DNA of 64,000 nt from Panorpa germanica (taxonomy: Eukaryota > Arthropoda > Insecta > Mecoptera > Panorpidae). The notes under the pieces were generated by a model. That model was not told where the DNA came from, did not search any database, and was given only the letters and a program-made list of their open reading frames with translations. Position numbers and translations under genes: made by a program. Within the stretch, counting starts at the first letter, position 1. Each line of letters starts with the position of its first letter. Below are positions 38,040-50,132 of the stretch, piece by piece. The stretch lies in NCBI GenBank assembly GCA_963678705.1, contig OY783205.1, positions 26,465,034-26,529,033 of the forward strand, read 5' to 3'.

Positions 38040-38375
38040 TTTTTAATGTGCGTCTTCCTTGTTGTCTTCCTCCACTACTCCTCCTTACTTCAACAACCTA
38101 CTTCCTTCTCTTCTCTTGCAAACAATACTCTCGACTGAATACTCTTCCTTCTCTCTTTTCTTGCAATAACTCCTCCAAGCTTAATTCATTATCCACATTA
38201 TCCTGACACCTATACTTAATGTGTTCTACTTTTTCATCTTCCTTCCCGCATATGCTTCATAATTTCGCTTCTTCTGTTCCCCAATACCTACTGCCTCATT
38301 CTTCATTTCTCAGCCTGAATCTAGCAATCATTTTCACATCGTTTCCCTCTTTGTTTCCAAGGTATCACTTAGTTC
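38040..38375 (-). pseudogene. LINE C-terminal fragment, same family as 34.4 kb
   Basis: Minus-strand frame: MIARFRLRNEE, stop, GSRYWGTEEAKL, stop, SICGKEDEKVEHIKYRC, then an ELSLEELLQEKREGRVF-like tail to about 38060. The finger matches C-x2-C-x8-H-x4-C, with the first Cys codon mutated to TGA. Two in-frame stops show it is dead. A pyrimidine-rich appearance on the plus strand explains the long plus-strand open frame 38219-38458. Confidence 0.7.
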
Positions 38376-38632
38376 ATAACCTTCTGTATCTTCTTTCGTT
38401 CATCTTCTGTTGTTGCTCTTTTACTCTTTTTCTATACTCTTTTAAAAGTGATTCGTAAAATGATTCACTCATGTGAATCAGATCTATTCGATCACGATCA
38501 TTGCTCGCAAGACTCAGGAATAGGACCCCAGTTCCGAAAGTGATATTCCACTTCCTTCTAATATACAAAAGTAAGAAGTTTTCTTTTCCTGATTCTGTCA
38601 TAATTTCGCTCGTTAAAAACAGTTGTGACATT
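38376..38632. other. Unassigned segment between two repeats, open on the minus strand
   Basis: A minus-strand frame of 85 codons (38374-38631) starts with ATG inside the neighbouring repeat and ends in a charged tail, KEYRKRVKEQQQK. No known domain seen. It may be transposon-derived, since both flanks are repeats. Confidence 0.35.
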
Positions 38633-38750
38633 TCAATTCTAGTTTTATCAAAGACAAACTAACGAAATATGTAACCAGAATATTTTGCTTGGTTAAGCTG
38701 TAGTTCTGTTCAGGTGAAAATTTGACAAAATTAACAATCAAGGTTTATAA
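38633..38750 (+). repeat. Short dispersed repeat, copy 1 of 3
   Basis: TTTCAATTCTAGTTTTATCA through AAGGTTTATAATAACC. Similar to 49440-49570 in the same orientation and to the reverse complement of 57030-57175, including TGGTTAAGCTGTAGTT. Identity unknown. Confidence 0.6.
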
Positions 38751-41023
38751 TAACCATCAGATAATATTTTCGGTAATTTTTTAGAATTTCTCGTGCTCTC
38801 TTAATCTGAGTGCTACTGAGAACTAAGTATGCACGTTTAATGTTCAATAAATGACTTGATGAACCTAACGCAGTGCTCAGCCTTGACATAATGTAATTAT
38901 AGATAGGGTATCATCTAATCCTTGGCTTTCGTTTCATAATAAATTTGCGTTATGCAATAATTATTTTTTTTACATTATTTAATATTTAATTTAGACTTAA
39001 AATACTCATGTATTTTAACAGATTATTCTAATTTTACAAGATCTTCTTCTTTGTTGAAATAGACAGCTCTCCTTCTAAATGTATATGATTAATTCCTCCG
39101 TTTTTATGAGTCCTTTATTCCACCAGTTAAAGATCAAGTTTTGGTCCACTGCATCCAATTACAATGAACCGCGTGACCTTTTTTTCGGTAATACAAGAAG
39201 TACGTCGTAATATTCTCCCCTTCTGAAACTTTTTTTTATTAATCAGAGCTATTTGCTGCGTATGATGCTGCTATAAGCTGTAACAGAACTCCGGGGGTTT
39301 GAATTTACCACCCTTGTGCTTCTGTTAGTAATAGGAAGAGTTTTTAGCAAACGTTGTATGCTGATCACGTTCCACTGAAATATGTTCCCTACTAAAAAGT
39401 GAACCTAAACGGTAGCAGAGAATTATTTGACTAAATGGAACTAGTAAATGTCAAAACACCACCAGGAGTTTGAACTGAAAAACCACCACGTAGGACACAA
39501 AGGAATTTGATGCGGATTTTTCTTATTTATGTTTTTGTTTGAAAAATATATAAAGTGATTTATTATTTTTTTGTTTTTGTTTGTTTGTGATTAGCTTTGT
39601 ACCTTTAAACAAAGTTATGATTAATTACAGTCATGATGAAGATTATTAATTAATTTTAGAGTGCAGTGTATGATCTTTAGCACAATCGAAGGTCAGTGGT
39701 CGTTACCCAAACGGAGTACACATACAGTGTGATAGGACAAATCTAGTCTAAAATTCAATATTCAAACAAACACAAAACACCAAAAACATGACTAAGTTCT
39801 TCATCTTCAGATGTTCTTCAAATGAGTGAAGCTTTCTCAATGTGTGACAACAATGACGTAACAACGCCTAAGAAGGTTGTAGAAGAAGGACCGTATTTGA
39901 TTACTCAATAAGATTTTCTATTAATTAAGTGCTTATTTATAATTGTATTTCATAAGCTGTTTTGCTGACAGAACTAGTAAAACTGGATTTAGTAAAAAGA
40001 ATTCGCTATTTTAATATGTAACGATAAAAAGTAGTAAATACATACATTTTGAGGCAGTGTTGTTAAAAATAAATATAATTTGGGGAAATACGCCGAAATC
40101 TTGAACACACGATTTGGAATTGTGCAAATTGTAATTAAAAAGTATTATTATATTTAGTGTGAGAGTAAAATATAAATGGAAAAAGTATCACCTTTATTCA
40201 AAATATTAAAATCAGAATATTAAAAAATATATATATTATCTAATCTATATATTCTCATATAGTAGAGTAAACCAGTATTACAAAAAACGTTCGGTTCAAT
40301 GACTTTTTCTTTTTCAAATGATTCAGTATATTGATTAATCATTTTCACCTATAAATTGATAAGAAGCAGACGGTGGTCGTGTCGCAGACACGTTTTAATC
40401 AACAGACCACGGTACAAAAGTGCACCACACATTCTAAATCAGACACTAGTATAATTTGACTTTATGACACAAATAAATATTTCTATTCTATATAGTTGAC
40501 TTTGTCAATGATCAGGCGAGTCCAAAACCTTTGTCAACTGGTTATGCAGATTGTGAAATTTATCACTGCTGTGATATTGAAAGACTGATGCCCCCCCAAC
40601 GCTGAAAAACCTCGGCAAATGGGACGAGCCCACTGTCACATCATCACTGGGAAATTGGCTATAAAACAAACGCATGCACGTCAGCACATACGTACACACA
40701 TACTGTTAAATTCAACATGCATAATATTGTTAAGAAGTTGTATTTATTTCACACTGATCTTTACGCAATTTGTACAAAAATAAGAAGAAAGTAATATACT
40801 GCGGTATTCTTAAAAAGAACACCCTTGAATAACTAGATTAGATAACTTTAATAACGCATAGAAGCCCGCTAAACACAGTTACGTATATTTTAGGTTTATC
40901 TAACGTAAAACAAGTTACTATTACGTAAACAAAATTATCTGATATATTTAATATTCGTAAAATTTCCTTTATTTAATTAAAATATTATTTTTAACTAGCG
41001 TTTTTATTTCACTATTTAAAGCC
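38751..41023. other. Non-coding interval
   Basis: AT-rich; the stretch at 39270-39510 is somewhat more complex but has no frame or motif I recognise. No gene seen. Confidence 0.5.
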
Positions 41024-41380
41024 TTATTCCCACTCACTGTTTTGATATTTAATTTACTGTTTTTATTTAATATTGTAATCTACATTTCAGGTTTTCGTTT
41101 AAGCATTCCTTTTCACATTTGTTTTTTAATTTAAGTTTAAATAATTTAGTTGGTGCGTATGCATCGTTAGTAATATAAATTTTGACAGTTCAACAAAATT
41201 GTATGTAATATAATTAAAATTGCTATTTTTAATAACAATAATTGGTTTTCACTTGTATATTTTTCAAAAATTGACATTAAACTTCTTTTAAAAGTAAATC
41301 CTACTGCATTTTGACAGATTGTCACATTTTGAAGGTTGTAATATAATATAGTTTTTCTTAATTTAATATTTTCATTTTAA
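41024..41380 (-). mobile_element. TTCCCAC-ended inverted-repeat element, truncated copy
   Basis: Starts TTATTCCCACTCACTG and follows the reverse complement of 51571-52042 for about 355 bp. It includes AGTAAATCCTACTGCATT and a GTCACATTTTG(A/G)AGGTT block. The opposite terminus is lost. Non-coding. Confidence 0.8.
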
Positions 41381-41698
41381 GACATTGGGTAGTTTGTATG
41401 AATTTTCTATTATTTGTTTAATTCAGTATTTCTTCCTTTTATATTAGTATTTACTAATAGTCATACTTCTATATTTGTGAAGAAACACCTGAAACAATAT
41501 CTAAGACAATAACAATCTACGCGAAAACAGGCTGCTGGTCTACATGACTAACTGCAAGTAGTATCTTTACATACTTGGCTTGGTAACTGTCAGGTCTTTC
41601 TTGGAATAAGACGGGCATACATATTATCTTTAAATTCAATTCTTATTCACAATAACTCCAGAATTGAAATTATTTATTTTGCAAATATGTTTTTTTTA
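41381..41698. other. Non-coding interval
   Basis: AT-rich, nothing recognisable. Confidence 0.5.
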
Positions 41699-41900
41699 TA
41701 GATAACAAAAAAAACGTATCTGATAAAAAATTTCCTGTATTTTTTGTAGCACGTTTCATCATTATTTGTAACACAGTTTTCATATTATGACAATTAACAG
41801 ATTTTCGTGAGTTTCCCTATTGCTTTAGTTAACTGACGTAACAAGGAAAATGTGTTACAAATAATGATGAAAATTGGTAAACATTTTTTTGCGTTATCTA
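41699..41900. mobile_element. About 202-bp foldback MITE
   Basis: Outer ends TAGATAAC and GTTATCTA, each next to an A/T run, enclose inner arms at 41754-41781 and 41846-41872. The inner arms pair over about 27 bases with one mismatch: CATCATTATTTGTAACACA against its reverse complement. The arms between outer and inner parts are more diverged. No target duplication could be defined. Confidence 0.6.
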
Positions 41901-42179
41901 AATATAAAAAAAGACTATTTTTCTAATTAATGATTAATGAGTCAGATAGTCAAGTCATCCCGAATAATAATTAAAGTAAAAATAATAGTAATATCGTTAA
42001 TTTGATACAAACTTATAAAAGGAAAAATCAAAAAATCAATCAATTGATATAATTAAGAAGAATATTGCAAATGATGGTTAAAATATTTAAGACTCACACA
42101 TTTTAGAAACAATAAAGTTACCCATATTCGTTTTTTATATGTAAATTCGATCTGGTAAAAAAAGGACTTTTACAAAAAC

Positions 42180-42410
42180 GTTTTCCTCTCTTCTCTGCAC
42201 ATATCCATAATATTCTCTTCATCTCCTTTCTCATCATTCGTTTCCTATCCTGAACCTTGCAATTATTCCAAGTTCTTTACTTTTCTATTTATCTAGGTAC
42301 TCCGGCATTTTTATCTCTCGTTGTTCATCGACTCCTTCAACTTCTTCATCTTCTCCAGCTGCTGCAGCATTATATCCCTTTCACTTATCACCCAAATACG
42401 AAATATCTGT
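42180..42410 (-). pseudogene. LINE C-terminal fragment, same family as 34.4 and 38.2 kb
   Basis: Minus-strand reading EQREIKMPEYLDK, stop, KSKELGIIARFRIGNE, then two stops. The MPEYL...ARFR.GNE sequence is the region just upstream of the C-terminal finger in the sister copies. Heavily decayed after that point. Confidence 0.6.
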
Positions 42411-45400
42411 ATCTATATATTTAAAAATATGACAAATAAATGACGACTAATGTCCTGTATTCAATTAAGGGATTTCCCGAATTTGAATGATATCCACAAA
42501 TATTGAAGCGGATGCGACAATTCCATATTTGTCCGAATTTTGTTAAATTAATACAAACAAATCACAATGCAAATGTTTATGAAATTTATTGTTAAAGGCA
42601 AAATTTATTTACATGTAAGAATTATTGACGTATTATGACTCACATGATATTTGCAATAATGAAACGTTATATTTCTTGGAAATATTGCAATGGTCTTCCA
42701 GCTAATTCCAAAGGTTAATAAGTGGGCTATCAGGATTTTTAGTCGCAACATTATAGAAAACATTACCAATTAAAACAGTCATATTTGTTCCTTTAATTAT
42801 TATAAAGTTTGTTATATATTCATATAAATTTATATTCTAAATGAAATAAAATACAGAAATAAAAACATACCAAACTGTATTTAGTTGAAGAAGAAAGAAC
42901 TCAACGCTAGTCCAAAATTATATAATTAATTACGTTAGCTACAAATCATTTGCAATTATCTCAATGATAAATCTACATTCAAGAGAACTTCGGTATCTTT
43001 ACGTAACTGATATGTTTGCGGACGTACACCACATTCGGACAATTCGTGATCGATTCACATTTGTACTTCAATACAATTGATTTGATACTGATATATTAGT
43101 GTGACGTCAATTTGCAATCGTTTAATGTTACATGTATCAAACGATAGTAACTATCGGATTGTATTGATTTCATCTGTTAAACAAATTATATAAAACAAAG
43201 TATAAAAGTATAAGTAATATAGCGTAAGTTTTTTTTTTATTGAAGAGAAATAAAATTCACCAGTTTATTACAGAAGATTTGACACGGATGCGTCAAAAAA
43301 GTGACTGCAGGGAGGAGGAGAGAGGGTTTTATATTATTATCTACGCAACGCGTCAAACAGCTCAACATTTAATAGTACCTCCCAGCCCCACGATAAATAT
43401 GGTTGTTATGCCTCCTACAGACTGCTGCTACTTAAACATGTGACACCCTTCTAGATAGTATTTTTATGAAACAAAAGTGTTTCAATACGAAGTTGGAACA
43501 TCTAAAGAAATGACATTTTTGAATGTGATCTCGAACAAAAAGATACCTAGTCAGTCTCCATTATAATTGTGCGTTGACGTTTTTTTAGTTGTGTTTAGTA
43601 AATAAATAAAAATAATTGAAAATGGTGTTTAAATGGACAAATGAAATTGACCTGAACAATAGACCCTTGTCAAATTTTGTGACGTATTAAATTGCATGTC
43701 GCACTAGTGTGGACGTGTTGTACAACTTCTTGCAATAAATGTTGGATGCCGCACGTATGTGTACCTTACTTTATAGATCAATATGACAGAACATCATCTG
43801 AAAAAGGCTGTGGAAAGTCCGTAGCATGGTGTTAATCGCAGAGTTTAATATGTAGTACTTTGCATGTTAACTTAGGACCCTTCCCCCACTCCTACTGGTT
43901 ATTAATTTTGTATTTCTGCAAGGGTTATATTTAGAGGTTGATAAAAAAGAAGCAGACAATAAATACAGTTAAATTGTTTAATTATTCAGTCGTATTTGTG
44001 ACGTCACAGTGTGTAGAATAATAAGTAATCGATTTTATTCATCATTGCTAACTCAAAAATAAATTTGTCACTAGTTTTCTTTGTTTAATTTTATTTATAT
44101 TATTCCAGTAGTTCTCCAGATCCACCCCTAGCTTAGTTGAACGACCATGACCGTGACTGACAAGGGCGGCTTTGTATATATTTAGGGTTGAATTTCCTTT
44201 GTGAAATACATGTAATACTTTACTGATAGAATACATTTAGAGATTTTATATTATTTTTCTTTGTCCCATTTGTAATTTCTTTTTTTCTTAATAGATTTTG
44301 ACATTTACTTTGTTTCTGTTTTATAAAAATAGCTGACAACAAAGACAAGGTTTCGTTTCTTGCGATTTAAATAAATAAAACACATAAGAAATTAATTCGA
44401 TGGTGTATCAATAAGAGATGACTGTTTTAAATGTGTTACCATTTTGTATACGTATCATTTACGCATTTGAAATTTAATATACGTAATCTGGAGACACGGG
44501 AAATAATCTGGATATACAGTGTTGCTAGCTTACTACAAGCTAATTTGAAGATTCATGTAATTTGTTGATTTTATTAATGATTCCCGAGCTGAACTATGTG
44601 TAGAAGTAATAGAAATCATCCAATAATGATGCAATATCTGTCGTTCTATTATATAGCTATATATGTATATACTGGATATGTGATAATCTCTTTTTATTCG
44701 CTGTTTAATTCAATTACGCGTTCATTGAGCCACGCTAATCACCTATCACCCCCACGTGAGAAAAACAGGCCACTTTGTTTTCCATTATTGACCAGATGTA
44801 AGCAGTACAAGAAGCCATAGAAGCCTCATGTATATATAAGTACAGATTCGAAGTACTTAAGTGTGTATGTGTTATAGTATTATTATATAATGCTTGATCA
44901 ATATTTACCCAGGTCTCTGCAAACGTTGAATTCCATATTTCAATGTTTCTTTGCTTTAATATTTTGAAATCAAACTTTAGAATAAATTTCATGTAATTTA
45001 AGGTAAAAACAAATACAGTATAATAGTTAATTCAATCTTACTAATTTCTGTAAGGAATATTTAAAAAACCCATCGTAAAAAGATATTTGCATACACCTTT
45101 CTAAGAAATATAAAAATTTGAAACCAATTTCATGGTATTTTTAATAAACTACTGTTTAAACATATTATACTTGTATTATTAGATTCTTTAAAAAACAAAA
45201 GTATTTTTTCTTAATAATTTAAAATGAAAAAAATAACAAATACATTGTTTGTTCTAATAACAGTGAGTTAATATTTAAATTTATCTGATAAAACAATTCA
45301 TAGAACAATTTCTTACTCATACAACGCTATCTAATCAGCAGCTGAAATATTGCAATTATTTTATTTCCTCATACCTCATAACTTTAATATAAAGTTAATA

Positions 45401-45839
45401 TCTAATAATACAGAACCACAAATGACCTTGAGATGATTTCATTATTGAGACATCTTGCGAAATTAAAACAGGTGGTGAAGATGGATTATAAATTAAAAAT
45501 ACTAATAAGTATGGAATTTATTGAAAGAAACAATAGTTAAGTCTTTGTTCAATTGTTTTGTGTCGTCATTAGTTTTGTACCAGCATGATGCAATAATAAA
45601 CACAATTAGGGTTCCAATTGAAATGGTACTTATCAGTAAAATATAAGGGTTCTAATATTAAGAACCCTTTTCAAATTAATCGTAAGTAATAGAAGTATTT
45701 AATTCAGATCTATTTTTGTACATTACGTATTAAATAGCTGAGTGCAATAGTGATACAACTCAAAAAAAGAAAAATATAAAGTATGAGAAAATGGTTATTC
45801 AAAAAAATCAATTATCAAGTATTTTTCAATTGATGTTAA
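42411..45839. other. Non-coding interval
   Basis: Two perfect CRE palindromes lie at 43102-43109 and 43999-44006. A segment with the palindrome TGAAACAAAAGTGTTTCA (43467-43484) is shared with 21592-21660. A hairpin AAGGGTTCT/AGAACCCTT lies at 45645-45669. Open frames of 62-85 codons show no domain. No gene seen. Confidence 0.5.
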
Positions 45840-45987
45840 TAAATGTGTATTGGCGTGCCCATTTTATTAAATATCTAAATGTTGACGGAGATATAGCAAT
45901 TAAAAATTTGAATTGTAGTTTTAGCGCTAGAAATGGTCGGCCATATTTGTATGACGTGAAATGCATTTTAACGTCAGTTATTTGTTG
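45840..45987 (-). repeat. Dispersed repeat, copy 2 (partner at 11125-11280)
   Basis: Reverse complement of the 11.1 kb copy in long blocks (TTGACGGAGATATAGCAATT, GTCGGCCATATTTGTATGAC). A 65-codon open frame over it is not conserved in the partner. Confidence 0.65.
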
Positions 45988-47074
45988 AGTATGTCAGTGC
46001 TGTGGTAATGTTTTGTAGCTGTTGGTACTCGAAATAATCAAGTCAAGTCAAAGAATAATAAGTTTTATTTTATTTAACCCTGCTAAGGCAGACATAATAT
46101 TGAAATCTTATTGTTCCTTGAAATAGCTGTAAATAATATTTGATATTTTGATATATAAATACATATAGCAGAGATTTACGAGCGTAAGGTTGGCAGGGAT
46201 TGTGATGTCACATGCATTTGGAATCTGTACAACGTTAATCCCTTTAATAATTAAAGAGACAAAATGACTTCTTTAATTATTAATATCTCTTAACATATAA
46301 GGAGTTATTAAATATAGTACACCTTCATAGAAATTAAGACATAGGACACTAGCCCATTGGCCTTACATAAATCTATATAGTATTTAGGATAGTTCAAACT
46401 GATTTACAGTAAGTTAAATATCAATTCTGATCATACTCTTCTGAAATAACATTTTACACATTTAACTGCATTCTATAAAAAGCAATTAATCATTTTAAAA
46501 ATACTTCTATCCTTATCAGCTATGTTCATAAAATCCACATTTACATTTAACCCCTTTTTTACATTAATAATATATTTTATTTAAATAAAACATTTTTTGC
46601 ACCTGGTACATTCCCTATAATACATAAAAACACATATCGGGCACCAGTCTATATACCTTTGTGTTCATATTTCGTCAATGTGGCAAGACATATAAAATAT
46701 GAACGTTCTAGAATCGACGTAACTCGTTTTTTTTTATATAGTGTCACTGCTGGTAGAACTGGCATAGCAACAGCACATACAACTGCATACAACGGTACCA
46801 TATACCATAGGATAGCATGGTATAATATACATGGGGAATCGAATATACTTTCTGTGCTGCTTGTACAACATAGGTTCTACAGTTAATTCTGCGTTTTGTC
46901 TCACACGGTTTTTGCAACGCATGTATACGTCTGCCTCTTGCATGTTTAAACTTGCATGGACTTGAAAGCTTTGTATCAGTGACGTACGGATTATTAGTTA
47001 TAGAAGGAGCTATTAGTTATTATTAATAAAAATAAAAAAGATATTATTAATAAAAATAATACAATATTCTAATT
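45988..47074. other. Non-coding interval
   Basis: AT-rich, no gene. The two overlapping opposite-strand frames at 46659-46943 have no domain. Confidence 0.5.
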
Positions 47075-47455
47075 TCATCTGTGGAGAGGAAGGTACTATA
47101 GACCACATGATATTAGGATGTATTCAAAAAGCAGGCAGTCGACCACTTATGGAGTAATTTATGCAAGTCCACCATGCTGGCAGTGAACGTGTTAAGTCTG
47201 ATATCTGCTATAAATAGTGCCTCTGCAAAATGTGTGAGTTTATATTTGACAATAAAATCGACAATCTTCAAAGAACTTTAACTTAGATTAAAGAAATGGT
47301 GATGTAAATATAATAGTTTATATATAGTAATAAATGTAGTAGATATATATGTATAGTTTTAAATAATTTTTATATATTATAAAATGTAATATTTATTTGT
47401 ATTTTAGAATAGCAAGAAGGCTGAATAAGCCAAATCCCAATAAATAAATAAATAA
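47075..47455 (+). pseudogene. LINE 3' end with (AAATA)n-type tail
   Basis: FICGEEGTIDHMILGC near 47074-47121 is a non-LTR retrotransposon C-terminal finger. After a frameshift near 47155 the reading continues WSNLCKSTMLAVNVLSLISA and on to a stop at about 47283. The 3' end is CCCAATAAATAAATAAATAAAA at 47434-47455, the simple-repeat tail expected of target-primed reverse transcription. Different family from the 34.5/38.2 kb copies. Confidence 0.7.
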
Positions 47456-47529
47456 AAATATTATATTACATATTAGAAATTAAGCGAACAAAATTAGTCA
47501 CCACTCCCACATGTAATCAAAAAGCATTA

Positions 47530-48308
47530 ATACGCATTTGTACAGATAGAAATATAGAAATGATCGTGGCAACTACGTTGACTGTTAAATTGTTGTAACA
47601 AATACCGAGCTTATTTCGTAGCAATATGTCGTAGTATAGTCCAAATCACGATAGTTTGGCGGTGACTTATACTTAAAAGAGGTTATAAGAGCGGTATAAA
47701 TCTATAATACGATAATGAATTTTATCTTATTTATTTCTATATATATTATAGAAAAATAAGTGAGTCAGTGCTTTTTAGTTATATCGGCAGTTTATACCCC
47801 ACAACTTCTTTTAAGTATGAGTCGCCGCCGAACTCTCGTAATTTGAACTATACTATTGCATCTCTCGGCTTAATTGAAACTTCTCATTTTAAATAATAAT
47901 TACTAGATAATGACGTGGTCCATAATTTTCATTTTTTAATGAGATTTCTACATTACGTTTGAAATATAACAAAGAAAATCGCAATCTCCATGAGAGCCCG
48001 TGTTAAAATTACAAAAACTTGATTTCGTTTTTTATATAAACGGAGTTATGACCCACTAAACAATTTAGTGAAATGTCCTATTTTGTGACGTTTCTATCAC
48101 TATTGTACTTCAATTATAGTTCGCATCAACTTTATCTTTATTTGTATTCCGACAGGTGGATTTGTAGCCGATAAAATAGAACTCTTTCATGACAAAAAAA
48201 TCATACGCATCTTTAAAGTGACTCCAAAATGTTTACTGGTGTAATTTTAAAGTAATTAAACTCATATGATTTGTAATTATTCACGGAATAATTAAGCAAA
48301 GTGTTATT
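47530..48308 (+). repeat. Dispersed repeat, copy 2, interrupted by a 210-bp inverted-repeat element
   Basis: Matches 22381-22772 on both sides of the element at 47639-47848. The left part includes CGTGGCAACT and TAGCAATATG, and the right part CATTTTAAATAATAAT and GGAATAATTAAGCAAAGTG. An extra stretch (about 48070-48230) is absent from the partner. Confidence 0.65.
47639..47848. mobile_element. 210-bp inverted-repeat MITE, copy 1
   Basis: Runs from GTCCAAATCACGATAGTTTG to the mirrored CGAACTCTCGTAATTTGAAC. The ends pair imperfectly over about 60 bp, with a strong core at GGCGGYGACTYATACTTAAAA. TATA flanks both sides (47635-47638 and 47849-47852). About 95% identical by eye to 49923-50132. Inserted in an older dispersed repeat. 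No coding capacity. Confidence 0.85.
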
Positions 48309-49439
48309 AAAATCCATCATCGTCTTAGAAGTATCTGAACGAAAAGTTTCATCACTTTAAATACAATCCATCTCATAAAATAAACCCCCTCTTTTATGTA
48401 TCTTATACGTCACTGGATTTATGCGTAATAAAGAACAGAAGCCACTATGTATGAAGCGTGGCAATAAGTAAAAGAGACAGCTGATGACAATAAAAAAGGG
48501 ACGGAAATAGTCAAAATGCTGGGCCCATAAACACTGTAAAATGTAGCACACAGAGAAGAGAAACGAAGAGAGCCAAAAGTCTAAGTAAATTATTATTATA
48601 GTTCTTTGTTCATTCTTTCGTTTATAGATTTGATTTTTTTTGTTTGTTTGATATCATACACTTTGTATATACTTGTTATTTTGTATGAGTATGTAATGAC
48701 ACACACATATATGTTTCGTATGTGTGTGTAAATTAATATTCACTCATTTATTTTTTTGATATCGTGTTTTGTTGGTTAGAAAGTTAGTTGTCTTGATGTT
48801 CATATATGAAGAATGTTTAATGTAATAAAACACAAGCTCGTCGGTTCTTTCTCTTAGAATAAAAGTTAAGGGTAGTACAGTTGAGTAAGGGATTCAAGAA
48901 ATACTATTTACTAATTATATAAGCAAGTTGTATCTAATAAATCTAAGATATATTGAAGCACTATCTTACTCATTTTAATTCTAAAATTTATACATATTAT
49001 AATGTGTATAATCGTTCGAATCGTCTAGAATTTTCTATACGATAAAAATAGTAACGTCTATTGTGAAATATGACCAAAGATTGCAAGGTGTACTACTACA
49101 CAATGGTTATACCTATTTATATAACAGACACAGGTAGATTACAGGTAAACAACTTTATCTTTTATTCATTTCTAAAGCTTTTTTTATTGTATTTCTAGTC
49201 CCATATTTTCTTATAAAATAAAACTTGGCATTCATAGGTTTATAGGTTTTATATATTGTAAGATTAAATAAATTGAAAATATGAACAAGTTAGGACTTGT
49301 TCATTTCTATGATTCACTGCAAGTTTTGACTTGTTTCAGCTTCAATTCTGAAAAAGTTACCCAAGTTGTTGCAATATTGGAAATATAGTGAGTCATACAC
49401 TTTATAATTTTTGTAGTACTTAGGGCAATTTTTAAATTC
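48309..49439. other. Non-coding interval
   Basis: AT-rich, no gene. A TG/TA-alternating stretch lies at 48700-48730. Confidence 0.5.
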
Positions 49440-49570
49440 TATTTTTGTCCAAGACCGATCTAACGAAAATGTAGCCGAGATATTTTCCTTGTTTAAGCTA
49501 TAGTTATGATCGACTAGAACATTAATGATAGCTAAGAAATGAAAGTAATAACCAAGGTTTATAGTTAACC
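49440..49570 (+). repeat. Short dispersed repeat, copy 2 of 3
   Basis: Aligns with 38633-38750 (TTAAGCTATAGTT, AACCAAGGTTTATA) and inverted with 57030-57175. On the minus strand it lies in an 86-codon open frame. Confidence 0.6.
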
Positions 49571-49922
49571 TCAATTAGCGGTCGTTATTTAATCGAATAT
49601 TTTAAATATAACCTTTATAATAACTAGGGAAGCTTTATAACTAACCCTTCAAAATATTTCAGTATTTAATACCACCGCTGTGTTGCGAGGACCCTTTTTA
49701 AAGCGGGAGGACGTGGAAAAAACCCAAAATCAATAGTTTTTCTATAGGAAAATTTATATAAAATTGCAGAAGATATTTTATTATAGCTAGGCTGAAATAT
49801 TTTATGGTTATTGTTATTATAAGAAAAGTACATGCTGCAAAAAATTTCTTTAAGCAATTTAGGAAAATTTTAGGTTATATTTCAACAACTGGATTATATT
49901 TCGCAATAATTATAATATATAA

Positions 49923-50132
49923 GTCCAAATCACGATAGTTCGGCGGCGACTTATTCTTAAAAGAGGTTATAAGAGCGGTATAAATCTATAATACTATAAT
50001 GAATTTTATCTTATTAGTTTCTATATACATTATAGAAAAATCAGTGAGTCAGTGTTTCTTAGTTATATCGGTAGTTTATACCCCACAACTTGTTTTAAGT
50101 ATGAGTCGCCGCCGAACTCTCGTAATTTGAAC
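49923..50132. mobile_element. 210-bp inverted-repeat MITE, copy 2
   Basis: Same length and ends as 47639-47848, with roughly 11 substitutions and no indel. Termini pair through GTTCGGCGGCGACTYAT. Flanked by TATA one base outside each end (TATA-A-GTCC and GAAC-T-TATA). The high similarity suggests fairly recent spread. Confidence 0.85.

Noticed and set aside
38219-38458. 79-codon plus-strand frame
   Set aside because: Complement of the decayed LINE copy on the minus strand.
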